NCBI RefSeq assembly: GCF_003096355.1
Contig: NZ_QEKI01000005.1
Coordinates: 186,001-250,000, forward strand
Length of the DNA: 64,000 nt
Reading direction: 5' to 3'
Source: Pontibacter virosus
GTDB lineage: Bacteria; Bacteroidota; Bacteroidia; Cytophagales; Hymenobacteraceae
The position numbers and the translations under genes were made by a program. The notes under the pieces are model-generated. The model ran no database searches. It saw only the letters and a program-made list of their open reading frames with translations, and was not told the origin of the DNA. Shown here in pieces: positions 24,862 to 33,440 of the stretch. How positions within the stretch are numbered: the stretch's first letter is position 1; each line of letters begins with the position of its first letter.

Positions 24862-25659
24862 TTACTCAAACAGACGAATAGTATAGTCAAGTAACTCTGG
24901 CCCGCCCACTTTGCCGTGTCCCGGAATAACATACTTTACACGCGGATAAGAGGCCTTCAGCTCTGCCACTGTCTGTGACCATGCGACCGTGTCAGCATCG
25001 GCCAGGTTGCCTTTGCCAGCTCCCAACTCTTTGATCAGGCAGCCGCCAAACATAGCTTCCGCCTTGGGAAAGTAGCCGACTACATTGTCGTGCGTGTGTC
25101 CTTTGCCAGGGTATAGAACCTGCACTTTTTCATTTCCGACCTCTAGATATAGCTCTGTATCAAAGCTATATGCCGGAACCGCAGTGTGGTTGGCTTTGGC
25201 CAGGGCAATGGTCCTGTGGCTGGCGTAGGTATGTACACCCCGCTGCTGGAAGGCCTGCAATCCGCCCAGGCAGTCCTCATGAAAGTGTGTGGCGACAACC
25301 GCCTTTACCTTGCATCCCAAGCTTTTTTCCACCCAGTCGATCAACTCCAGTGAGGCTTGGTCTGTTGTCGGTGTGTCAAAAATGATGGCCTCCTGCTGAT
25401 CGATCACCACCATCCCGTTGCAGGGTACCTTGCCGAAGCTTTGGGTTTCCAGAAAGGATAAGTGCTGGTATACCTGCTCTGCTATTTTGTGTACTTCCAG
25501 TGTTTGAGAGGTATAGCTTTGTTGTTTTTTGGTAGGAAAAGTAGCGACTTTTTCATCCTCTGTCTTTCGCTCCGGGCTGTCGGGACGCTGGCAAGAGAGC
25601 ATACCAAAAGAGAGCAGCAGACCGGCTAACAAGGATATCTTAATTCTTTCGCGTAACAT
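24862..25659 (-). CDS. Subclass B1 metallo-beta-lactamase, lipoprotein form
   Basis: From the ATG at 25659 the protein has 265 residues with a lipoprotein signal ending LSC (C23). All six B1 zinc ligands are visible: H125, H127 and D129 in THFHEDCLGG, H188 in GKGHTHDN, C207 in GGCLIKEL and H248 in VIPGHGKVGG; Lys210 after the Cys also fits. The order and spacing match BlaB/CcrA-type enzymes that hydrolyse penicillins, cephalosporins and carbapenems. An in-frame ATG at 25722 overlaps the stop of the upstream glycosyltransferase by ATGA; the signal peptide favours 25659. It is last in a glycosyltransferase operon. Activity is inferred, not shown. Confidence 0.85.
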   Translation of the reverse strand: MLRERIKISLLAGLLLSFGMLSCQRPDSPERKTEDEKVATFPTKKQQSYTSQTLEVHKIAEQVYQHLSFLETQSFGKVPCNGMVVIDQQEAIIFDTPTTDQASLELIDWVEKSLGCKVKAVVATHFHEDCLGGLQAFQQRGVHTYASHRTIALAKANHTAVPAYSFDTELYLEVGNEKVQVLYPGKGHTHDNVVGYFPKAEAMFGGCLIKELGAGKGNLADADTVAWSQTVAELKASYPRVKYVIPGHGKVGGPELLDYTIRLFE

Positions 25660-25718
25660 ATTCAGCAGGGATTGACAGAGGTTTTTCATCGTTGCAGCTA
25701 GGCTTACAGGTATGCGGA

Positions 25719-27077
25719 TCATGTAGGTTGAGCGACACTTTGCCGGGGCAAATTGGCGTGCTTTTTCTGTTGGCGATACAGGTATAGCTCGGCCAGCAGC
25801 CAAATGCCGACCAAGGTATACTCCAGGGCCACAAGCCACAGGTTCTCGGTATAGGCGCTGGTGCGGTAAGCGGAGTAGCTGAAAATAGCCAAGCAACTCC
25901 AGACAATGGCATAACGGAAGTGGCTAAGCGTGGTGAGAGCCACCAGCGTGGTGATGTACCAGGGATGCACGGTAGTGGCCAGCAGCAAGTATACAGTCAG
26001 GGCCGCCGCCATGTAGCCGGCCAGTCGGCGTACCGAGCCCAGCTTTTTCACCGCCGCCATCGACAAAATAACGACAAGTGCTGCCACGGAAAGCAAAGGA
26101 CCGATCACGGCAATCTGGTTGTAGCCTGTTAGGAGGTAACCCAGCCAGCGGAGCAGGTAGTAGACACTGGCATTGAACTCAAACCGCTGGAAGTACAGGT
26201 CGATGCTTTGCCAGATGTTGTGCAAAACTTCCAGTGAGATGAGTGGCAGAAAAAGCAGCAACAAAACAACTGCCATTACTACTACAAACCCGGCAAAGCG
26301 ATTCAAGCCCAGCTTGCGCCACACAACAGGCAGGAACATCAGCGGCAAAAGCTTACTGCCAACAGCCAGGGCAAAAGGCACCGCTGCGATGAAGTGGCGC
26401 TGGTAGTGGAGCTGGTACAAAAAGAGCAGCAGGAAGAAGATCAGCAGTGCCTCCATGTGCAGGTTGCCCGTCAGCTCGAGTATCACCAAGGGGTTGAGGG
26501 CGTAGACGTGCACGTAGCGGTCAGGCAGGGCCATACGCCGCAGGAGGCGCAGCAAAAGCAAAATAGAGCCTGCCTCGGCGGCCAGAATGACCAACCGCAT
26601 CACCAGGATGCTTCCGGTCAGGCTTTCAGGCGAAAGTGCCGCCGCCAGCCAGAAGACGCCCTGCAGCACCGGTGGGTATAGCGAGTAATAGTGCGGGGAA
26701 TTGAGTTGCAAAAACAGTTCGGCCGTGAGGCCAGGTATAGCTTTCGCTTCTTCGCCCATAAACTGAGCCGGCAGGTATAGGTAAGGGTTCTCACCGGCCA
26801 GCAGCAACCGTCCATCCCATACAAATCGGAAGTAGTCGTCGGACAGCGCAGGTATGGCAAAAAGGAACAGCAGCCTGAAAATCAGCCCGGCTCCGATGCC
26901 GTGCCATACGTTCAGCTTCTGGTTCGTGACATAGGCGTAGATGCCAAACGCTAGCAAAGTGAGCAGAAGCAGCTGCGTGAAGTTCTCGCGGGGCGTCGCG
27001 TAGCCCAGCGCCAGGTATACCAGGGCCGATATCCCCAGTAGGGCATAAGTTGCTATATGCTTTCGGGCAAGGGTCAT
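25719..27077 (-). CDS. Polytopic glycosyltransferase, mannosyltransferase-like
   Basis: This 452-residue protein has about 11 membrane segments. An early loop contains the acidic motif SDDYFRFVWDG and later GENPYLYLP, typical of polyprenyl-phosphate-sugar-dependent GT-C enzymes. VHPWYITTLVAL near the C-terminus is another family hallmark. GT-C enzymes transfer mannose or a similar sugar from dolichyl/polyprenyl phosphate on the periplasmic side. It overlaps the GT2 gene upstream by 4 bp, and the DPM1-like gene at 28569 could supply its donor (inference). Confidence 0.8.
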   Translation of the reverse strand: MTLARKHIATYALLGISALVYLALGYATPRENFTQLLLLTLLAFGIYAYVTNQKLNVWHGIGAGLIFRLLFLFAIPALSDDYFRFVWDGRLLLAGENPYLYLPAQFMGEEAKAIPGLTAELFLQLNSPHYYSLYPPVLQGVFWLAAALSPESLTGSILVMRLVILAAEAGSILLLLRLLRRMALPDRYVHVYALNPLVILELTGNLHMEALLIFFLLLFLYQLHYQRHFIAAVPFALAVGSKLLPLMFLPVVWRKLGLNRFAGFVVVMAVVLLLLFLPLISLEVLHNIWQSIDLYFQRFEFNASVYYLLRWLGYLLTGYNQIAVIGPLLSVAALVVILSMAAVKKLGSVRRLAGYMAAALTVYLLLATTVHPWYITTLVALTTLSHFRYAIVWSCLAIFSYSAYRTSAYTENLWLVALEYTLVGIWLLAELYLYRQQKKHANLPRQSVAQPT

Positions 27078-28549
27078 GCGCGACGGCTATGGTTGAGCGA
27101 GTATACGAAAACGGAGCCAAAACCGAGTGTCAGCATCACATGGAAAGGCAGCAGTCCGTAATCCTGCAATTGAAATCCCACCAGGATGCCGTATCCGAAA
27201 TAAACTGTCAGCAGCCCTTCCAGCAAAGTAACCGGATGGAGGCTCGTGATGGTATAGGTGTGCTGGCGCCAGGAATCACGGCGGTGCTGCAGGTTGTACT
27301 TGGGTGTTCGAATGAAGGGCGTTTTACGGCCCAGGTAGCCTTCCAGCACCGCCACTGTATTGTGAAGCGACATCCCCATCGAGAGGGATAGAAACAGGAA
27401 AAACTCAGGTATAAAGTGCTGAGCAGTCTGTTTGAAAGAGCCTGTTTGCTGATAAATCGAAGTCCAGTAAAAAGCCAGTAAAGCCAGCAGACTGACGATC
27501 AGCAATGAGCCCATGGCAAAAAGCAGTTCCAGCCCCGGCACACTGTGTTTCAGGTATAGCATGGGGAGGCTGAGCAGTGCTGTGAGCAACACGCACACAA
27601 AAATACCACTGTTGAGCAAGTGGAAAATGGCATGCAGGCGAGTGGTAAAAGGCATAGGTGCTCGCAGTACTTTGCCCAGATGCTTGCGGGCAGTCTCGGC
27701 AGCGCCTTTGGTCCAGCGGTACTGCTGCGACTTGAGCGCGCCCATGGCGGCGGGCAGTTCGGCGGGGGCTGTGACATCCTGCAGGTAACGGAAGTGCCAG
27801 CCACGCAGCTGCGCGCGGTAACTCAGGTCCAGGTCTTCGGTGAGCGTGTCGGACTGCCAACCGCCGGCGTCCACGATGCAGCTTTTGCGCCATACCCCGG
27901 CTGTGCCGTTGAAGTTGATAAAGTGCCCGCCGTTGTTGCGACCCACCTGTTCTATGGTAAAGTGGGCATCGAGTCCGAAGGCCTGGAGACGGGTGAGCAG
28001 CGAATAGCCCTGGTTCAGGTGGCCCCAGCGGGTTTGAACCACACCTACCCGGTCATTTGTAAAAGCAGGTATCGTGCGCTTCAGAAAGTCGGTATTTGGA
28101 ACGAAGTCGGCATCGAATATGGCAATGAACTCCCCTGTAGCCTGCTGCAGGCCATACTGCAGGGCGCCCGCTTTGTAGCCGCTGCGGTCAGGTCGCCGCA
28201 CGTGCTCCAGGCGCAGGCCGATGCCAGCATAGTGGGCCATCTTTTGCCGGATCAGTTCACTGGTATCGTCTGTCGAGTCATCGAGGAGTTGGATCTGCAG
28301 CAGGTGGCGGGGGTAGTCGAGGGCGGCCACGGCGTCGATCAGGCGTTCCACCACATAGCGCTCGTTATAGAGGGGGAGTTGCACCGTTACGGCCGGCCAG
28401 GCATAGCTATCGTCAGGTATAACCTCCGGCAAAGTTCTCCGGCGGGTCCAGTAGAGGTAGGTGAGGTGCAGTTGCACCAGGCTGTAGCAGAAAATAAAGG
28501 CCAGGCAAAGACCGTACACGGCAACAAGAAGAAGCTGGGGGAATGTCAT
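27074..28549 (-). CDS. GT2 glycosyltransferase, cellulose-synthase-like
   Basis: This 491-residue enzyme has an N-terminal membrane helix, a GT-A domain with VTVQLPLYNERYVV, LLDDSTDDTSE, FDADFVPN, TLTEDLDLSY and the processive-type QQYRWTKG, and four C-terminal membrane helices. It resembles CESA-like transferases (glucomannan synthase-like) rather than DPM1. The product polymer or glycolipid is unknown. It starts 19 bp after the GT2 gene at 28569 and ends overlapping the mannosyltransferase-like gene. Confidence 0.85.
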   Translation of the reverse strand: MTFPQLLLVAVYGLCLAFIFCYSLVQLHLTYLYWTRRRTLPEVIPDDSYAWPAVTVQLPLYNERYVVERLIDAVAALDYPRHLLQIQLLDDSTDDTSELIRQKMAHYAGIGLRLEHVRRPDRSGYKAGALQYGLQQATGEFIAIFDADFVPNTDFLKRTIPAFTNDRVGVVQTRWGHLNQGYSLLTRLQAFGLDAHFTIEQVGRNNGGHFINFNGTAGVWRKSCIVDAGGWQSDTLTEDLDLSYRAQLRGWHFRYLQDVTAPAELPAAMGALKSQQYRWTKGAAETARKHLGKVLRAPMPFTTRLHAIFHLLNSGIFVCVLLTALLSLPMLYLKHSVPGLELLFAMGSLLIVSLLALLAFYWTSIYQQTGSFKQTAQHFIPEFFLFLSLSMGMSLHNTVAVLEGYLGRKTPFIRTPKYNLQHRRDSWRQHTYTITSLHPVTLLEGLLTVYFGYGILVGFQLQDYGLLPFHVMLTLGFGSVFVYSLNHSRRA

Positions 28550-28568
28550 GCGGCTGCTCTGGTTAAGG

Positions 28569-29261
28569 CTACAGGAGCTTAAATATAGTCAATATAATCT
28601 TATACCCTGCCAACACGGAGCCCTTGACTGTACCAGACACTTTCGACACGCCAATGCGCTTGCGGTAGTTTACGGGCACTTCCGCATACCGGATCTTTTG
28701 CCTGGCCGCCCGTGCCTGCATCTCCACCGTCCAGCCATAGTTGCGGTCGCGCATGCCCAGCTGCTGCAGGGTGCTGAACCGAATGGCCCGGAAAGGCCCC
28801 AGATCGGTATACCGGACGCCATAGAGCCAACGCAGCAGGGTAGTGGCGAGCCAGTTGCCGAAGATCTGCTGGGACATCAGGGCACCTGCTTCCCGCTGGC
28901 CCAATACCCTCGAACCGATCACCAGATCCGCCCTCCCCTCCAGAATGGGCTGCACTACCTGCGGCAACTCACTGGGGTAGTCCGAGTAGTCGCCATCGAG
29001 GAAAACAACAATTTCAGGTTGCTCATGCACCGGCTTAGATGCGAGGTAGGCTATACCTTTGAGGCAAGCATTGCCATACCCGGGCCGGGGCTCGTCGAGC
29101 ACGGTGGCGCCGGCTGCGTGGGCAACTTTTGGGGTGTCGTCCGAGGAATTGTTGTTCACCACGATCACTTCCCGCACTAGTTCGGCAGGTATGTCGTTGA
29201 TAACGTGTGAAATAGATTTCTCTTCGTTGTAGGCGGGTATGATAACGCTGATTCGGGGCAT
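28569..29261 (-). CDS. GT2 glycosyltransferase, DPM1/DPG-synthase-like
   Basis: This 230-residue GT-A enzyme has ISVIIPAYNEEKSISHVI, VVNNNSSDDT, PRPGYGNACLKG and FLDGDYSDYP. The pattern is that of polyprenyl-phosphate mannose/glucose synthases without membrane helices. It would make a lipid-linked sugar on the cytoplasmic face. It is first in the operon 29261 to 24862 (two GT2 enzymes, a GT-C enzyme, an MBL). Promoter not obvious; the divergent PrxQ promoter is at 29316-29342. Confidence 0.82.
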   Translation of the reverse strand: MPRISVIIPAYNEEKSISHVINDIPAELVREVIVVNNNSSDDTPKVAHAAGATVLDEPRPGYGNACLKGIAYLASKPVHEQPEIVVFLDGDYSDYPSELPQVVQPILEGRADLVIGSRVLGQREAGALMSQQIFGNWLATTLLRWLYGVRYTDLGPFRAIRFSTLQQLGMRDRNYGWTVEMQARAARQKIRYAEVPVNYRKRIGVSKVSGTVKGSVLAGYKIILTIFKLL

Positions 29262-29315
29262 GCTGCAAATTTGTGCAAAAATATTCTGCTAAGCTATTGA
29301 GTCTCAGGTATGGCT

Positions 29316-29342
29316 TTTGTGGTACTAAGTGTATTACCTTTG
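29316..29342 (+). promoter_or_regulatory. Bacteroidetes-type promoter of the PrxQ gene
   Basis: TTTG (29316-29319) and TACCTTTG (29335-29342) are separated by 15 bases, matching the TTTG / TAnnTTTG arrangement of the Bacteroidetes primary sigma factor. The start codon is 57 bases further on. Confidence 0.6.
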
Positions 29343-29398
29343 CAAATTGAACCTTTCGGCAGACGGAAGGCTTTTAGAGGATAGCACTTTTTTTTATT

Positions 29399-29887
29399 AT
29401 GGGTAAAGATGTAGTTAAGATTGGAGATAAGGCCCCTGATTTTGAATTGCAGCGTTTGGATGGCGGCTTTTTCCGACTTTACGAGTTGTTGAAAAAGAAA
29501 AATGTGGTGCTGTACTTCTACCCGAAGGACAGTTCGACTGACTGTACCAAACAAGCCTGTGAGTTCAGGGATCACTACGACACGTTTCAGGAACTGGAAA
29601 CCGAGATCGTGTGCATCAGTTACGACAAGGCAGACGCCCACAAGCGCTTTGAGCGGATGTACCGCCTGCCTTTTACGCTGTTGAGCGATTGCGATGCCCA
29701 GATCCGGAATTTGTATGGGGTGCCACGCAAGTTCGGTATCATGCCGGGCCGCTCCCTCTACGTGATCGACAAGAAGGGAGATGTGCAGTACGTGTTCAAC
29801 TCGCTGTCCAAGCCAGCCGAGCACGTGCAGCAGGTACTGGATGTATTATACGACATCAATCACGATAGCGTAGCCCAGTACGCCTAA
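29399..29887 (+). CDS. bcp: Thioredoxin-dependent peroxiredoxin (PrxQ/BCP)
   Basis: This 162-residue protein has the AhpC/TSA fold with peroxidatic C49 and resolving C54 in SSTDCTKQACEFRDHY, the five-residue spacing of alpha2-type PrxQ. It starts KIGDKAPDFELQ and contains YPKDSSTDCT in place of the usual TPGCT, a mild variant. It reduces H2O2 and alkyl hydroperoxides with thioredoxin in the cytoplasm. It has its own promoter and a strong terminator. Confidence 0.9.
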   Translation: MGKDVVKIGDKAPDFELQRLDGGFFRLYELLKKKNVVLYFYPKDSSTDCTKQACEFRDHYDTFQELETEIVCISYDKADAHKRFERMYRLPFTLLSDCDAQIRNLYGVPRKFGIMPGRSLYVIDKKGDVQYVFNSLSKPAEHVQQVLDVLYDINHDSVAQYA

Positions 29888-29906
29888 GTTTTATAAACCT
29901 TTAAAT

Positions 29907-29941
29907 GCAAAGGCCCGGTGTTGTTCGCACCGGGCCTTTGC
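29907..29941. terminator. Bidirectional terminator after PrxQ
   Basis: A 14-bp perfect stem (29907-29920 with 29928-29941) with a 7-base loop lies between convergent genes. Confidence 0.75.
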
Positions 29942-29958
29942 TATGTTTTAGCCTTTGA

Positions 29959-30540
29959 TTAAGGGAGCAGTTCCAACTTTTTGTCGTTGTAGAACTCCAC
30001 GCTCAGGAAGCCGCGCTGCTTGTTAAACAGAATGCGCTTCACATTGGTCGCCTTGCTGGCGTCGTTGTTTATCACTTCGTACACATCGGTATAAAGCGCA
30101 TCGTTCACCTCCACAGAAGGGTAGGTAGGCTGGGCAAGGTTTAGTTTGTACTCTCCGCGTCCATCCACGGCCACCGACACATCCAGGCTGTTTTCACGCT
30201 TCAGGAAATAGGTGGCAAGGCCTGGGTTTTTGTTGGTGCTGTTGCTGTTTCTGGCAACATCCTCCATCACGCTGTAGGCCTGTACATCAAAATGGCCGAT
30301 GCAATTGTCAGAAATGTTGTATCCTTCCCCCGGCACCTGTTCCGCAATTAACGCTGTGTTGGTATACGTCAGGGTATCGCCTGCCTCATTCAGGAATTGG
30401 GTGGAGTCGCCCCGGTCGTAAACAAGCCATTCAACATCCTTTTCGTCAAACTGGGTGGTTGTAGTTTCGCAATCTTTGCAAGAGGTAAAAAGCAGGGTTG
30501 CCAGCATAAGTGCGCCTGCTAGTTTAATACTGTGTTTCAT
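29959..30540 (-). CDS. Lipoprotein, DCETT tandem paralogue 1
   Basis: This 193-residue protein has a lipoprotein signal (lipobox FTSC) followed directly by KDCETTTTQF. The mature part has TALIAEQVPGEGY, NCIGHFDV, VSVAVDGRGEYKLNL, LYTDVYEV and ends VKRILFNKQRGFLSVEFYNDKKLEL. The same landmarks, in the same order and the same total length, occur in the neighbour at 30673-31254, so this is a gene duplication. No known domain is recognised. It is probably surface- or periplasm-exposed. Confidence 0.72.
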   Translation of the reverse strand: MKHSIKLAGALMLATLLFTSCKDCETTTTQFDEKDVEWLVYDRGDSTQFLNEAGDTLTYTNTALIAEQVPGEGYNISDNCIGHFDVQAYSVMEDVARNSNSTNKNPGLATYFLKRENSLDVSVAVDGRGEYKLNLAQPTYPSVEVNDALYTDVYEVINNDASKATNVKRILFNKQRGFLSVEFYNDKKLELLP

Positions 30541-30581
30541 TGGGGTGAATTTGTTTGTAATGGTAAATTGTTCCTATGTCT

Positions 30582-30599
30582 TAGGTATGGCTATACCTA
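30582..30599. repeat. Inverted pair TAGGTAT / ATACCTA
   Basis: A 7-bp stem with GGCT loop lies between the two paralogous lipoprotein genes; another paired form of the GGTATA word. Confidence 0.5.
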
Positions 30600-30672
30600 C
30601 TGGTAAGAGTCGTTTTGGTGGCGGAGCGTTGCAAGCCGGTGCAAAAATAACAGTTGATATTTTTCAGGTTAC

Positions 30673-31254
30673 TTAAGGTTGGCGGGTAGTTCGCGTAAGT
30701 GTGCGCTTGTTCAGATAGGCAACCTGCAGAAAGCCAAACTCGCGGTTGAACAGAATGCGGCTCACACCAGTTGCGCTACTGTCCGGGTTTACGACATCGT
30801 ATACATCCCGGTAGGTCTCACTTTCGAGTTGGTAAGTCGCGTGATCCGGGGTGTCGATGTTCGGGATGCGGAGTTCGGTTTTGCCGGCCACCACCAGGCT
30901 CACGCGGATGGAGTCGGGCATGCGCACGGCTACAACCGTTAAGGCCGGATAGCGTCGGGCGCTATGCTGCATCACGCTGGTGCGGCGGGTGTAGTACTGC
31001 TCAATGCACACATCGGCCGGACCGAAGCCATCACCAGGTATAGGATCGGCGTTAATGCGGGTGTTCAGAAACACGCGAACAGTATCCGGTGTGTTACTGT
31101 CTACCATCAGGAGAGAATCGTCTCTGTTGTACACGGTCCAGTTGCTGTCGCCGTTCTCAAACTGGGCCACTGTTGTTTCGCAGTCGTTGCAGGAACTGAG
31201 CCACAAAGAAGCCCCGAGCAGCGACAGGTATAGGAGTAAGCGAATTGCCTTCAT
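30673..31254 (-). CDS. Lipoprotein, DCETT tandem paralogue 2
   Basis: This 193-residue protein has a lipobox LSSC followed by NDCETTVAQFENG, as in the downstream paralogue. Shared landmarks are NTRINADPIPGDGF, VCIEQYY, VSLVVAGKTELRI, YRDVYDVVNPDSS and SRILFNREFGFLQVAYLNKR. Sequence identity appears moderate, so the duplication is not recent. The conserved Cys pair (DCETT and the central C) might form a disulfide. Function unknown. Confidence 0.72.
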   Translation of the reverse strand: MKAIRLLLYLSLLGASLWLSSCNDCETTVAQFENGDSNWTVYNRDDSLLMVDSNTPDTVRVFLNTRINADPIPGDGFGPADVCIEQYYTRRTSVMQHSARRYPALTVVAVRMPDSIRVSLVVAGKTELRIPNIDTPDHATYQLESETYRDVYDVVNPDSSATGVSRILFNREFGFLQVAYLNKRTLTRTTRQP

Positions 31255-31399
31255 ACGTTCATTAGACTATACTGCAAATTAACGAACTTAATCCGGTTGA
31301 TAGTCTAAAAAACGCAGATTAGTGCCCTGAGGTACGGATAAAATGAAAACAGCCAGGTACAATACCCGGCTGCTGTTTAACTTAACATCATCCCATCAC

Positions 31400-31639
31400 T
31401 TACTCCTGCACCCTCACCCATACAGGTTCTGGTTTCGGTGCCGGTCTGAATATCAGCCAAAGAATAACTCCCAACAGGGTTCCGGTCATGAAAGTCGGAA
31501 TGACTATAACCCAACCCATCACACCACGGCTTTCTGCGTCGTGGTACGTCCACACCAGCATAAAAACGACCAATAAGGAGTAGATGGCAAAGGTTGCAAA
31601 AAAGAGTAGACTAGCCATATCTGGCAAATACGTTTCCAT
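31400..31639 (-). CDS. Small two-helix membrane protein
   Basis: From the ATG at 31639 the protein is 79 residues with two membrane helices (about 9-27 and 38-58) separated by TYHDAESRGVMG, and a Pro-rich cytoplasmic tail RPAPKPEPVWVRV. It resembles small inner-membrane proteins of the PLDc_N kind, but the match is weak. No partner gene is evident; it stands alone between lipoprotein genes. Confidence 0.55.
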   Translation of the reverse strand: METYLPDMASLLFFATFAIYSLLVVFMLVWTYHDAESRGVMGWVIVIPTFMTGTLLGVILWLIFRPAPKPEPVWVRVQE

Positions 31640-31850
31640 TATCAAAGATTTAAGTAACACAATTAAGGTATGAAGGCCTTGTACTATGTTAAACCAGCAT
31701 ACCATGCCTTTTGTTTATAACTATTTAAATACAATGATATGAATATAGGTTATATGGAAACGGTATATTGTATTTATTTGGCTGGACAGGTATATAAATA
31801 AAAAACTAACCAGTACAGCATACACGATGGAGTGTATAATCAATGGCAGG

Positions 31851-33203
31851 CTACTTAGGCTGTGACAGCTTGTATTGACGCATAATCCGGCTTAAAATCT
31901 CCGTCAGATAGCTTCCGGACTGCGGACCGTAAAAGTTCATGGCCCGGGTTTCGTACTTCCTCAGATAATAGTGCTGGTCGGGTGTTATGTAGCCGATGTA
32001 CCCACCGTTGAACCCCGTCACGATGACAGGCTGGCCTTGTCGCTCGAGAGCGGGTAGGAGCTCGCCCGAGTAATCGGCCGGGACGCCCAGCAGGATTGCC
32101 TCGCCCAACTGCATACTACTCATATAAGTAGGGTACTTGCCGAATAGCCAGTGAAACAGGAAGGGAGCAAAACGATAGTTGGTATTCAGGCGCCACTGCG
32201 GCTTGGGCAGCAGCAAGGGGTGCCTGGCAAAGCCGAGTCGGGCGGTGGACTTCATTTCAACGGCCGGCGCCTGCTCCAGTATGGCTGCTGCCAGCGCCTC
32301 CCCCACAGCAGCCGTGCTCTCATAGCTTTCGCCATGCGGTGCCACCACAGCCTGGCTACCCACCGCACCGGCCGCAAAAGCACCAAAGTCCACGCTTTTT
32401 TCCAGCTGGTCCACGAGTTCTCCCGGGTAGTCACGGGAAAGCACCGGGTCCATGGACGGCAGGATGGTGGGATGGGCGGCAAAGGTGACAAGTAGGGCCG
32501 TTTTGCCGGAAGATTGTTCGATCTTGAAGAAGCGGATGGTTGTATCTCTGCCTACCAAAGAACCTGTCAGTCGGTTGCGAACCAGCTGAGGCGCGTAGGC
32601 TATACCATAGCCAAGTCGGGAGGGCTGCTTGTTTTGCCTGGCCAGTTGTATACTCTGCACAATCTGGGCGGTGGTCTGCTGTACCAGTTGCTTGCTATAC
32701 CTGCCTGCCATGAGTCGGCCTACCAGCCTCTGTCCCCAGCCTCCGAAACTACTGTGTGTATGCGTGGCGCTCAGGTATACATGCCCGGGGCTCAAACCAA
32801 GTGCTGCGTATTCTTTCTCGAGCGCAGCAGCTACCTTCATAGGGGTGATGAGCATGTCCAGCGCCACAAAAATGACTTCTGCCTGCCCGTTGTCAAATGC
32901 GAACGTGCGCACCCATACCGAGTCGTGCACGGTGCTATACCTGAGTCCTTTGCGTTTGCCGTAACCAGCCAGAGGTGTACCTATAGGCGGGGTGATGTTT
33001 ACTTTGGCCCAGCCAACCTGCAGCGAATCTTCTTTACTGGTAACAGCAGGCTGCTCTTCGAGCGCCTGTAAGGTGTGGCGGTAATAGTCCGTTTGCGCAT
33101 AGGGTGTATGGTCGATGCGCTGCACCACGCAGCTCTGCATCGCGCAGAGCAACAGGCTCAGCAGCGCCCACAGGCTGATTTTATCGTGTTTCCGGAATCT
33201 CAA
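31851..33203 (-). CDS. Neutral/alkaline ceramidase-like lipoprotein
   Basis: This 450-residue protein has a lipobox MQSC and then the neutral ceramidase N-terminal domain: GWAKVNITPPIGTPLAGYG, FVALDMLITP, YLSATHTHSSFGG (zinc-ligand His) and FAAHPTILPS. It is shorter than full neutral ceramidases and lacks their C-terminal beta-sandwich, like many Bacteroidetes homologues. Ceramidases cleave the amide bond of ceramides; since Bacteroidetes make sphingolipids, an endogenous lipid substrate is plausible (inference). The C-terminal part VPADYSGELLPALE is also typical. Confidence 0.8.
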   Translation of the reverse strand: MRFRKHDKISLWALLSLLLCAMQSCVVQRIDHTPYAQTDYYRHTLQALEEQPAVTSKEDSLQVGWAKVNITPPIGTPLAGYGKRKGLRYSTVHDSVWVRTFAFDNGQAEVIFVALDMLITPMKVAAALEKEYAALGLSPGHVYLSATHTHSSFGGWGQRLVGRLMAGRYSKQLVQQTTAQIVQSIQLARQNKQPSRLGYGIAYAPQLVRNRLTGSLVGRDTTIRFFKIEQSSGKTALLVTFAAHPTILPSMDPVLSRDYPGELVDQLEKSVDFGAFAAGAVGSQAVVAPHGESYESTAAVGEALAAAILEQAPAVEMKSTARLGFARHPLLLPKPQWRLNTNYRFAPFLFHWLFGKYPTYMSSMQLGEAILLGVPADYSGELLPALERQGQPVIVTGFNGGYIGYITPDQHYYLRKYETRAMNFYGPQSGSYLTEILSRIMRQYKLSQPK

Positions 33204-33329
33204 GCCTACGAAGTTATAAAAATATTTAGCAAACAGTCTGACAGCCTCTTAGGAGCATTGGTCAATTTACAGGCCTCAGATGTTTCGCTTTCAGGCAATA
33301 TCGTTTAAATTTGACGTTCCTTAGGCTGG

Positions 33330-33341
33330 GAGGTATACCTC
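33330..33341. repeat. GAGGTATACCTC palindrome
   Basis: A perfect 12-bp palindrome formed by two overlapping copies of the GGTATA word, in the gap upstream of tex. Confidence 0.5.
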
Positions 33342-33440
33342 AAGACTGAGAAAATGTGCGGTTGAATCAGGCAGGGCTGCGTTTATACCTTCCCTGCGCG
33401 CTTTCCCGCCATATAGTCAGATTACTCTTTACCCAAATAC

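Noticed and set aside
27620..28582. 320-codon open frame on the plus strand
   Set aside because: It is a shadow of the GT2 gene on the other strand, which has complete GT-A motifs; the plus-strand translation shows no domain.
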